A DNA stretch of 64,000 nt from Siphonodentalium dalli (taxonomy: Eukaryota; Mollusca; Scaphopoda; Gadilida; Siphonodentaliidae): positions 128,226,754 to 128,290,753 of the forward strand of contig CP136061.1 of the NCBI GenBank assembly GCA_032622095.1, given 5' to 3'. Each line of letters starts with the position of its first letter. Position 1 is the stretch's first letter. Below, in pieces: positions 45,501 through 55,725 of the stretch. The notes beneath the pieces were generated by a model. That model was not told the origin of the DNA. It searched no databases and worked only from the letters and a program-made list of their open reading frames with translations. Made by a program: the position numbers and the translations under genes.

Positions 45501-46276
45501 GTTTTTTTTCTCAGCTGGATACTCATTGATTTTTCCCAAGAACACAGAGAAACAAGATGCATGATATACGGCTTCTGCAGCAACGAGATCAATTCAACTT
45601 AAAATTTGTGAACCTTCAATACCCACGAATCCTCTCTTATTCAGCAATGTTCTAAAACTTTGTCTCTAATAGGGAGAGTCGCTACTGTTCGTAGTTGCCC
45701 TCTACCGGAACGACGGGGATCTGGTATAGCACCATTTCCATATATGAAGTAGTCTTCTTTGAAATTAAATAGGTCTTGTGTATACCTCATTTTTATTCTT
45801 AAGACTGGAACCATATCCATACCAGCAGGATTTACACTGAAGGTTCTTTTCCTATAAGTGAAATCAGGCCTACAGTCTTCATGGACCAATTCCTTACCAA
45901 TGGGTGTGTTTTTTTGTTGACCCTTTAAATATTCATATAAGTGGTTATATCCCCGCTTATCAGAGAAGTTAATCAAATTCTCCAAACCTTTTGCCATAAC
46001 TTTTACCAATGGATTTCCCTCAGTTTCCTCACTACATTGGCACATGCTATAAAAGAACAAGGCGCACAGGTACTCTTGAAAGTTGCTGCCCTTACATGTA
46101 CATACGGGGTTGGTTCCGCCATCATTGAACAAGTACCAAATCAAAGGAGAGAATAGTTGAGAATGAAAAAAAAAACTCAACCAAGAACAATGCAGTATGA
46201 ATATGCAATAAGCCTTATGTGTATGTTGGCAACAGAAGGTTTCAACAGAAGGCGAAAAATAAACAAAATGACACAC
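42504..46276 (-). pseudogene. Broken copy 2 of the large uncharacterised gene family
   Basis: Minus-strand landmarks in order: KGLENLINFSDKRGYNHLYE and VHEDCRPDFTYRKR (about 45860-45990), SFDSLCVWLES (about 45440-45470), FGVGVEMGHEFGVK (about 44950-44990), ADNVDHNVATIDG (about 44770-44810), GFHLMMSFMGSM in another frame (about 44175-44215), MLSGEAFSRALICHFLVDG (about 44085-44144), AELKAINELYEKAF (about 43820-43865), TSKLWLHYMEYIEMLK (about 43680-43730), TRGRGITESVRQEW (about 43370-43415), IVIDGGALLHRVKW (about 42800-42845) and VFDGYGQGSSIKDHEHHRR (about 42590-42650). The last motif is partly tandemly duplicated (42700-42760). Many stops and frame changes are present. This order matches long uncharacterised invertebrate predictions that I remember, and the copy at 8077-11160. 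The region runs into a family D foldback at its 3' side. Function is unknown. The VIDGG...VFDGY block could be a nuclease-like fold, which is speculation. Confidence 0.65.
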
Positions 46277-46300
46277 AAAACACCTATCAAAACAACGATA

Positions 46301-46702
46301 GATAAGAAATTATTTGCCACTACACACTTGAAGAAAATGATTAGCGGGAATCGTAAAAAGTTTAATTTCATTTTGTATTGGTCATTATGCAGTAGGTTCA
46401 GTCCCAAAGATAAATTCATCAATAACAAATCAAAATGGGTTAATTATGTTAGCGGTCGCATGACAGAGCTTGAGTTAAGCGAGATATGGGATAAGCACTT
46501 CATTGGTTCCCCCGATAGTTTCAAACAACAAATAAAAGAAAGAACACGGGAGAAATTCTTACAAGATTGGTGGACAGAAATAAAATCGTCAGACAAGTAT
46601 TCATTCTATCGGATATGTAAAACATCGTTTGGTTGTGAAAACTACTTATTGCGACTAGAGCCGAGTGACACGCGTAATTTGTTACGCCACACAGTGGTGT
46701 AA
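46301..46702 (+). pseudogene. C-terminal fragment of a LINE ORF2
   Basis: The open frame reads SKWVNYVSGRMTELELSEIW, then FKQQIKERTREKFLQDWWTE, then FYRICKTSFGCENYL and ends RNLLRHTVV. This matches the region after the RT domain in an invertebrate LINE lineage (QDW..E...S.K...YRI.KT.F..E.YL). The frame stops where KFR..NH.LPIE would be expected. It abuts, head to head, the N-terminal side of the broken gene on the minus strand. The upstream part of the same open frame (46157-46300) overlaps that gene and is chance. Confidence 0.6.
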
Positions 46703-46867
46703 GCTGGTGTAGAGTTTTTCATATTCTGTGGTCGATCGATTATCCACTGGGCGACTGTATTATGGTTATTTCGTACTTGAGTATAAATCGTACCGATATA
46801 GTCACGATAGTACGACAAAGATTAGCACATGTGTTTACGTCACCGGTGTAATTGTGGGGGCATGTTT

Positions 46868-47890
46868 CTATTATGAAGGTTCGCTATCCCGAAGATCTGC
46901 TTTTCCGAAGGTTTTTGTTATTTTTAGGTTAATTCTATATTCTAAAGTATTGAGACTAATTTGAGAGGGTTCATTATCACAAAGATTCTTTTTATGGAGT
47001 GTGCTCTCACATCCGAACTGATCCTGCGCGCATACCGATACAGACACAGGAGGAAATAACTTAACTTAGAACATTAAATGTGATTTTGTTTTGTTTTCGC
47101 GGGTTTTCTTGAGATTTAATGTCATTACGTGGGCCCATACTTTTGAATTCTTGGCATATAATATGAATGTTGTGATGTTCTGTGTGGGCTCCAATTTGGA
47201 GTTCAATATTTTAAGGGCCAAATTTAGGATGTTATGGGCCCATACCTTTGAACTCTGGGCATATAATATGAATATTGGGGGCATGTCTCTATTCCGAAGG
47301 TTCACTATCCAGAATGTCCACTATTCCGAAATTCTCTGAATGTTCGCTATTCCGAAGGTTCACCAATCAGAAGGTTCGTTATTCCGAAGGTTCTGTATTC
47401 CGAAGGTTTTTGTTATTTTAAGGTTAATTCTATATTCTAAAGTATTGGGAGGGTTCATTATCACGAAGATTCGTTTTATGAAGGAAATAACTTAAAACAT
47501 TAAATGTGATTTTGTTTTGTTTTCGCGGGTTTTCTTGAGTTTAATGTCATTACGTATGACTTTATTTCTCATTACATATTCACGCCAAGCAGCCCACACA
47601 ATTGCTATGTTTCCATGCGATTTAATGTCATTACGTGTGACCTAATATCTCAATAATCTGAGGCAAGAGTACGCCTGCTAAAGGCGAATTATAACAGTGG
47701 GGCTATAACGCTCAATGAATACTGGGAAGACGAGTATGAGATGAGCTTAACTGCAATTGTGACTTTGTGTAAAGGCCCACTTAATTTTCGAGTCATTCAT
47801 TTTTGTTATAGTATATACGGTTTTAATAACAATTTATGCCATAAAATTTGAATAAATTACTATAATTCATCACCATTTGAAACGCAGAAT
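46868..47890 (+). mobile_element. Partial, tandemly duplicated 16-bp-repeat element, copy 3
   Basis: TATTCCGAAGGTTCGC units occur at 46868-46915 and at 47285-47415. Each is followed by the same sequence, TTAATTCTATATTCTAAAGT, then GTTTTCGCGGGTTTTCTTGA. The second carries on into sequence that is the inverse of 32640-33030 (the interior of the copy at 31728-33149). It ends in the AAGGCCCACTTAATTTT MITE end near 47771. The first is cut off at about 47130 by a 150-bp segment with GGGCCCATAC doubled. No right TIR array is present. Confidence 0.7.
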
Positions 47891-47992
47891 CCTTCTATTC
47901 CCTAGTTTGAAACACCTTTAAAATACCGCGACAAGTCGTGCGTCGTATATCTAACAATTAGCAACTAACATGTCCTCTTCGGCTTTCCATAG

Positions 47993-48514
47993 ATTTCAAC
48001 GTAATTTGATACTTATGGGTATTTGTGTCCGGGAAGTGTTTTGGACGGGTCAAATCGTGAGCCCGACTTGACCTTTAAAACTGTCAATGCAAGGTCAATT
48101 TGGGTAAAACGGACAAATTTCGGCGAAATTTGATACCTAGGGATACTTTTGTCCGGGAAGTGTTTTGAACGGGTCAAATCGTGACATCGGCGTGACCTTG
48201 ACCTTCAATGTGGTCAATCAAAGGTCAAATCGGGTAAAACGGATGGATTTCGATTTCTATGGGTCAAATCATGACTCCGACCTTACCTTGACCTTCAAAA
48301 TTGTTAATTAAAGGTCAAGTGGGGTAAAACGGACGGATTTCGACGAAATTTGATACCTAGGGGTACTTTTCTCCGGGTGGGGATGTTTTGGACGGGTCAA
48401 ATCATGACCCTGACCTGATCTTGACTTTCGAAATAGTCAATTGAAGGTCAAATCGCGCCTTTCGGCGGAAATCAGATGGGAAACATCCCGGACGAAGTCG
48501 GGCCCATCAGCTTG
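47993..48514 (+). repeat. Four ~90-130-bp tandem units ending in a degenerate Helitron 3' end
   Basis: Units begin near 47993, 48119, 48249 and 48339. They share GGGTCAAATCRTGA, GACCTTGACCTTC, AAAGGTCAA and GGGTAAAACGGA. The array runs into CCCGGACGAAGTCGGGCCCA, the same hairpin as the Helitrons at 5-7 kb, but ends AGCTTG|T rather than CTAG|T. It is probably another non-autonomous Helitron with a minisatellite interior; the 5' end is not found. Confidence 0.6.
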
Positions 48515-50611
48515 TGTAATAAAGAATACAGTTTGAAGAAAGTAATGTATAACACGAGAAACGGGAAAACTTGAAATATAGAAGTATGCAAATTTCCCAC
48601 ATAAAATTTGAAAGCTAGTTTATAGAATAATTGTATTATAATTTATATTTATGGATAATAATATGATATTGGTGGCGTTACCATTTGGACTATGCTTTTC
48701 TTGTTAAAATTAAGGACGCGTAACCATCGTTTAACAATAGAAACGGGCGACTGGACAGGAGTGAGTATAGACGCCCGCGATTGCAACTTCAATGCGGTGT
48801 CGCTAAATTCGCTTCCGTAATATTCTTCCGTTTAATGAACTGATTGTTTGAACTACCACTTTTTAAACTTATCGATGGAACGCGATAATGACCCATTTAA
48901 ATTGATACTGTAACCCTCACCCCCACATCAACACACCCGCTTGGTGTCCAAGGGCTGAGTGACAGCAAAAGTAGCCATGCTAGCTTAATGTAAGTGTAGC
49001 ATGTATCCACTTCGATCGAGCAAAGGATCATGTAAATTGTAAATGGATTCTGAAATGGCGATTCTTGATATAAAATTATATATGTATACACACACGAACA
49101 CTTCATTATATGACTGAGATTCATCTTGATCAAACCTTTTAAAATGATTATATAGTATGGAATATCTACACTACAATTCAATTCAATTAGTTTATTCGCT
49201 TAAACTCATTGTACATTTCATGAGTATTGAGACACTGATCGGTAACTGCGTGTTGTTGTTGTTGGACATCATAGTCAAGTACATGTGATATATAAATGGA
49301 ATGTTTTATGCATCTATCCCTATTGAACAAGCGTTAAAAGTAGAGGAAATTAATTAAATGGGTTGTCATGGAGTACCAACGTAATTGAGATACATTAATG
49401 TGTGTATGTCTCTGCCTATGGTGTCTAGCAGCCCTTCATTATATAAGGAGATATTTATGGTAATGTTGATTTGAATCCTTAATCATTATGTTATTTACAT
49501 GTTGAAGGCGTATTGAGGGATCCAGAAACAAGAAGTGGCACTTAATGAACATAATGAATGATAAGGACAACTTTTGTTTCCGTTAATGGCAAGAATAAAT
49601 ATTAATTTATTTTACTTTACTTATTTACTCATTTATCTTTGTAAGAAAGTGGCATCATATCTGTCTATTACCTGACAATCAGATATCGATTAAATGTCAA
49701 ATAATATGCAGACGTTCAACATGTTATTCAGCGGTGTTGCATTCAATTATATTCCACGTCTGGTAACTGAAAGTCTGGAACCCTAAATACATCTTTAAAT
49801 GTCCGTAAAATATTTTTAATCGCCGTGCTGTTTTCCCGCACCCACATTTTGCTATAAATTCATGTTCCGTATTACCATATAGTATTGGTTATTGGAATAA
49901 AAGTATCAAGAAACAATCGCTGCGTTATATCTGATAGTTATACTACAGAACTCATTGAATTTATCGTCGTACCATTACATAGCATTCAGCATGGGTAATT
50001 TAGTCTTTTCACAGTATATCGCTATGTTCACGCAAGAATGATAAATTCCAGAGTGACTATGTAGTTAAATGAAAGCTATTAAAGAGCGTTTATTAAAACG
50101 GACTTTCATCATGATATGGGATGAGAAATACATTTTTCATTGTCCATATTTATGTAACTATATTAACTGATGACCTTACAATTATATACAACGAAACAGG
50201 CGAAATAACCTTTATCTAGATCACTTAGCGCCCGTAGTCATCATATTTTACGTCAGACCCCACCCCAATTCAGGGCAAAGCGGATTTTAGCGGATTTTGG
50301 ATATGTTATACAAGAACGTTTCCTCTTTACAACGCTACCAAATTTAGCGTGTTAAGAATTTTTCCGGGTATACGTATAGGTCCTATATTTCAGCCCCGAC
50401 AGCCAGACTATTTGGTACTGTCAGCACACCCTGAACATCAACAATATACCCTTCCAACTCATGGAAATACATTGAAAATTTACTGAAATGAGAGAACTCT
50501 CCCTTCCCTTTCGTATTGGTGACAAAAACGGACGGAGAAACGGACCTGTGTGAAAGAACCAACGGACCGTTACTAGAAACGTACTCGGAAACGGGTCCAC
50601 AAGTGTGAAAG
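48515..50611. other. Unassigned 2.1-kb stretch
   Basis: No exon is recognised. At 49171-49205 the minus strand reads GCGAATAAACTAATTGAATT with a pentamer tail, which may be the 3' end of a LINE. Confidence 0.35.
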
Positions 50612-50850
50612 CTGCCAAAGCTATACATGTACACATCCCTGCGTATTGTCGTATGCGTGTATAAGTATGCGTAAAACACATGCGAAGTTACGCACGGAAA
50701 CCATACGATATACAGGCAAGTATATGTGTCGCTATAGCTTAATAATGCCGGAGTTTTAGTCAATTCAGATATATTAATGGTAAAAAAAAAACAACATTCG
50801 ATTGAACGTGGCGAGGAGGAAGAGGCATGCCAAAATGTAATATTACGTCA
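50612..50850. mobile_element. Family D foldback arm, copy 3
   Basis: CTATACATGTACACATCCCT, GTGTCGCTATAGCTTAATAA and GAACGTGGCGAGGAGGAAGA match the left arm at 33919-34130. Only one arm is present. Confidence 0.65.
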
Positions 50851-50914
50851 TAAATGGGAATTATACTTGATTGTCTTGACTGCAGTTATTTTTCTTTTAA
50901 ACCAGGTTCAGGCT

Positions 50915-51515
50915 GAGATGACAAATCCGTCTTTTCAGGACCGCGCTTTACATGGGTGGAGCTGTACATGATATTGATTAGCGGTGTAGGTATACAAGGC
51001 GAGAGTGGCAGTTGGTATTATCATGTCACAATCGATTCATTCGCACATGAGCTTGTGCGCCTGTTCGCGTTGAGTGCGTGACAATAATAATTTTATACCG
51101 GCCTGCCTGTTGTCCACCCGACTGGGTAGTTTGATTGCGTGCTTACCTCATCGAATCAGCCAACCACGGAACGACCACAAACACCCTCTTAGACTCGGCT
51201 TGGCTGGACCATCGGCATATGTTTAAACTCGGAGGTTTAAACTGGAGATAACGAATCCGTCTTTTCTGACCGACGATTTCACGGGTGGAGTTGTACAAAA
51301 CATATATTGACGGCGTGTCTACACGGTATTATAATATCACAATTGGTATTACAATGTCACAATTGGTTCATTCGCAGGGTTATTATAAAAGTTCGCGTTA
51401 ACTGATGGTGTGACAATAACCAATAGCCTGCTTGTGGTCCGCCTTGCAATTGGGTAGTTTGATTGCATTCTCATTTCATCGAATGGGCTAGACAACGAAC
51501 TACCGTTGGATTCGA
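50915..51515 (+). repeat. Old tandem duplication, ~280-bp units
   Basis: Unit 1 (50915-51190) and unit 2 (51243-51512) share AATCCGTCTTTTC, GGGTGGAGYTGTAC, GTCACAAT.GNTTCATTCGCA and GGGTAGTTTGATTGC. They are moderately diverged. Confidence 0.65.
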
Positions 51516-52233
51516 CTGAACCGTCAATGTATGTTTATACCCGGTGGTTTAAAGCCACATGGCGGTTTCCGCTCCAAAATACACAAAATAATATTCGCTT
51601 TTTAAATTTTCCCGGTATCAAAATAGGTAGATAAATAACCAAACTACCTTTCTGCGACCAATATATGTCCCATAAAGACGCATTCAAGTCATGAAAATTA
51701 CAACAAAATCGAAATGTTTGGGTCCCGAACATTTTTTTTCCAACCTGCCATTTTGGATGATGCAATAACCACCGACAACAACCGAGGATTTCCGGGTGTA
51801 TTCGTAAATAAGCTTCATCAGCGTCTTATAATTTCCGGTACGCGATAAAGGTGTTTCAATTTGATCGTATATGTGTCCCTGTGAGAAAATGATCTCTGTT
51901 GACAAGCATTTAATGATAGGACGGTCATCCTGAATTGATCCGATACGTTGCGATGGTGCGATTGGGGGGAGGGTGTTCAGAAAGGAGCATAATATTACTT
52001 ATACATGTATAATAAGCAATTATGTTGAGATGCATTTGTATTTAAATTTCAACCCAACATCATTATCGTAGTAAATTGCATGATTTGCAGTATATGTTGA
52101 ATATATTTCATATAGAATATAGGAATGGGTCGCCAAGTATTAGATCATGTCATGAATTTATACTCTGGCTACCGTAGAGATCACATTCAACCAGTTAAAA
52201 TTATGGGAACGTTTTAATGTTCTGATGGAGAAC
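51516..52233. other. Unassigned
   Basis: Overlapping minus-strand frames at 51535-51905 show no recognised motif. Confidence 0.35.
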
Positions 52234-53563
52234 TTAATCACTGTGTGTGAACGGAAGTGAACGCTGTATCGCGGTAATCGGACATAAATAAAAGTCACTC
52301 GCCTCAGCTTGACTACTGTACGTATATTTTCGTCTTTCCCCCCGACTGTGTAAAAATCCCAGCCCGGGTGCCAATCTGTCTCGATGAGGGGTATGTTCCG
52401 CTACATTTTCGTACTAATTTCGTTTCAGTGTCGTGTCTAGTTCTCTCGTAAATCAAGGTTAAACCTCCTATTTTCGTGCTAAAAACACGTTACGTTTGCG
52501 ATCAAAAGCACATTTTTCAAACTATATATACGGTGTCTTATTTTATAACAAAGACATGTTTTGGATGCCTTAATATCCCATTGAAAGCCACGCTTAGCGA
52601 TTGTCCCCTGTTTCCTGTGTTTTCTCGAGATACGAGCCCGATTTCAAAGCGTGGTGCTCCAACAGAATTGAACGCACGGTAAGATCTGACAAAAAAACAT
52701 TGAACGCACGGTATTTTTTTATTATTTGTATTGAACGCACGGTAACATTTAGATTACACCCTTTTACGGCCGGTTAGCATCATATCGCACGTTTCTAACT
52801 TGATTTTCACATGCCACAAATGAACATTTTTATATTTCCACAGCCAATATTGCTACTTGTGCTAACAAAATGTTTTATTAAAATGGTCAAATGTCACAAT
52901 CAAGATATGAGCTGCATTAGATCATCCTACAAATAGTCCTTGAATGTCCAATGTTTGGGATTTCCCCTTGTGTGGTATCTTAACTTGCACTTTAACTATC
53001 ATGAGTAACCATGAAAACCCCACACTCTTTTGTCAATGGTAGTCTTTTATATTTTAAAACTATAGATTAACTATAGTTTACAATGTGCTAGAATTTATCC
53101 AAAATACGACAAATTGTATCTTGTTTTAGCTGGTTTTAGAGGAAATAAGTCACATGATAGCATGTTCTAGAAAATAACACAATATAACACAGTATAAACT
53201 ATATATATACTAGTATTTTATAAATGTAAAATATTACATTCGACCAAAGATGGTGGGATTCCAAGGTTACACTCGAGAAAGCGATACCGTTTATTTGCAC
53301 ATGATGGTTGGTATACAATAATATCGACACATAATACGTGGGATCCTAAGTCCCAATGCGATGTACCACATATGGGCGTATATTTAAATAGCGCTTTAAT
53401 TTTAAGAGTTAAATTGACCATCAATAATGTCTCCGTTGTCCGATTTCGGACTTGTATTTCTGTTTACCCGCCATCATATCACTTCTTATGGCTATATATA
53501 CATGTATACCAACCCTGAACACAGCAACCCTTTAGTCATTATTTAATCTATATATTCCAGAGA

Positions 53564-53940
53564 TGGATCCGGCTGATATGCAGACATATGCCATCAAATT
53601 GGCAACACATTTTGTCAAGCAATCTATAAGAAGCCACGCAGGAGAAGAATTGGCAAAACAAATTAGCCATAAAAATCCGGACTCCACAAATCGGTAGTTC
53701 GGCAGTATGGTGTAACACCCGAAACGATTGAAAGAAAAGACAGGGAGATTGTGCCAGATCAAAATACGAATTCCGCGAGGATTACCAACCGATTACAAAA
53801 CGATAACACATCAGTTCAGGGAAGTGCAGAATCCCTACTCAACCATGTAAACGACTGCGGTTTCAGTCAACACCCAAGACTACATGTTCCACGAATGATG
53901 TTTGTGACCAGATCGCCACACATATACATGACTGGGCAGG
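53564..53940 (+). pseudogene. Coding-like segment inside the long-TIR element
   Basis: A splice-acceptor-like TATATTCCAG (ending 53561) precedes ATGGATCC. The frame reads MDPADMQTYAIKLATHFVK, SIRSHAGEELAKQ and stops at 53695. In a second frame it continues at once as RQYGVTPETIERKDREIV and stays open to TGQ, followed by GTAAAA (53941). Composition and codon order look like protein rather than noise. It needs one frame change, so it is either a pseudogene or two exons. I recognise no family. If it belongs to the element, it is the best candidate for its protein. Confidence 0.35.
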
Positions 53941-53984
53941 TAAAATTGCACACCATCTTCATGTTGATCCACACTGGCACGTTC

Positions 53985-54053
53985 GTGTATCTTTAAATGT
54001 CTGCTCAAGCTCGTTTTATGTTTGGTGGTGAATCCACAGTCGGGCTCCATACA
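53985..54053 (-). other. Single C2H2 zinc finger
   Basis: Minus-strand residues CMEPDCGFTTKHKTSLSRH then LKIH give C-X4-C-X12-H-X3-H, with the Leu at the expected core position. This is a complete classical zinc-finger pattern. It lies in a 95-residue open frame (53880-54167) with no second finger. It is either a transposon-encoded DNA-binding segment or a captured exon fragment. Confidence 0.5.
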
Positions 54054-55725
54054 CCATACACGTCGAAATGTGGTCCACCAGAAGCATCGATTGGGAAGCA
54101 AGGGGAAGGTCGACATAAAAGGGCACTTTATATGAATGTTAGGGACTATAACCAATTGAATACACACACGCCAGTTTAATATACAAGTTTATAACTTACA
54201 TGTAACAGCTCCCTGAAAATTCCTTCAATTTTACATGGGTTGCATGCATCAGTATGGTAACAAAAATGCAATCAGTGGCACCTCTCGCCCTCCCTAGACC
54301 AAGATCACATGTTCCATCTGCATCCTGGTCCTGTTTGATGGCATGACCCTCCCCGTGAAATATAGGGAATATCCTATTTTTGGTGTATGTATTTGTACTC
54401 TTTGGGATCCAATTGGTCGATTATACTCAACTCAACCCCAAAACGTCCGACTACCGTTTCGAATTTGATTGTCACCATTAAGTTATAATTTTTCAACAAT
54501 AGGCTAAATGAAAAATGCAAATTTAGACTAAAAATCCAGTCGGAAAGATCAAGATTCTACTTGTTTAAAGTCTGAATTTTTCCAATTTTTTTTTTAAATT
54601 GGAGGGTTAAAATTTCCAACTATTAGGACTAGCGATCGGCGTCACTTCAGTTTTCACTCCAATATACATACATAATTAAGTGTATGGCATTTTACAGGGT
54701 GTAATCGAAAGTTTACCAGCCGTTCAATACAAATAAAAAAATGCCGGGAGTTCAATGCTTGTTTGTCAGATTTATACTGTATACTGTTTATACTGTGTTA
54801 TATTGTGATATTTTCTAAAACATGCTATCATGTGACTTATTTCCACTAAAACAAGATACAATTTGTCGTAGTTTGGATAAATTCTAGCACATTGTAAACT
54901 ATAGTTTGTTTTAAATATAAAAGACTACCACTGACAAAAGAGTGTGGGGTTTTCATGGTTACTATACTCGTCATAGTTAAAGTGCTAGTTAAGATAACAA
55001 ACAAGAGAAACTCTCAAACATTGGACATTCAAGGACTATTTGTAGGATGATCTAATGCATCTCATATCGTGACTGTGACAATTGACCATTTTAATAAACA
55101 TTGTTGGCACAAGTAGCAATATTGGCTGTGGAAATGTAAAAATGTACATTTGTGGCATGTGAAAATCAAGTTAGAAACGTGCGATATGATGCTAACCGGC
55201 CGTAAAAGGGTGTAATCGAAATGTTACCGTGCGTTCAATACAAATAATAAAAAATACCGTGCGTTCAATGTTTTTTTGTCAGATCTTACCGTGCGTTCAA
55301 TTCTGTTGGAGCACCACGTTTTGAAATCGGGCTCGTATGTCGAGAAAACACCGGAAACAGGGGACAATCGCTAAGTGTGGCTTTCAATGGGATATTAAGG
55401 CATCCAAAACATGTCTTTGTTATAAAATAAGACACCGTATAGTTTGAAAAATGTGCTTTTGATCGCAAACGTGACGTGTTTTTAGCACGAAAATAGGAGG
55501 TTTAACCTTGATATACGAGAGAACTAGACACGACACTGAAACGAAATTAGTACGAACATGTAGTGGAACATATCCCTCATCGAGGCAGATTGTCACCCAG
55601 GCTGGGATTTTTACACAATTGGAGAGAAAGACGAAAATATACGTACCGTAGTCAAGCTGAGGCGAGTGACTTTTATTTATGTCTGATTACCGCGATACAG
55701 CGTCCACTTCCGTTCATAGACAGTG

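Larger units (their letters stand above)
52239..55725. mobile_element. 3.5-kb DNA element, CACTGT ends, ~950-bp TIRs, 5-bp TSD
   Basis: The left end is CACTGTGTGTGAACGGAAGT and the right end, in reverse complement, is CACTGTCTATGAACGGAAGT. The 5-bp direct repeat TTAAT flanks it (52234-52238 and 55726-55730). TTAA plus one base is a less symmetric alternative. The TIRs cover about 52239-53205 and 54775-55725, and match nearly throughout. Each contains three copies of ATTGAACGCACGGTA. A 60-residue frame is conserved in both TIRs (52476-52682 plus strand, 55286-55468 minus strand). The 1.57-kb interior holds a coding-like plus-strand segment and a C2H2 finger on the minus strand. Compare 28311-31364. 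Confidence 0.8.

Noticed and set aside
42504-46276. Polinton/Maverick element
   Set aside because: No polymerase B, packaging ATPase, capsid or rve integrase motif is present in the region.
46157-46300. N-terminal part of the 181-residue plus-strand frame as a gene
   Set aside because: It overlaps the coding-like minus-strand frame of the broken gene family. Only the downstream part has LINE motifs.
52476-52682. TIR open frame as an independent gene
   Set aside because: It occurs in mirrored form in both TIRs, so its conservation is explained by TIR homogenisation. Kept only as an observation.
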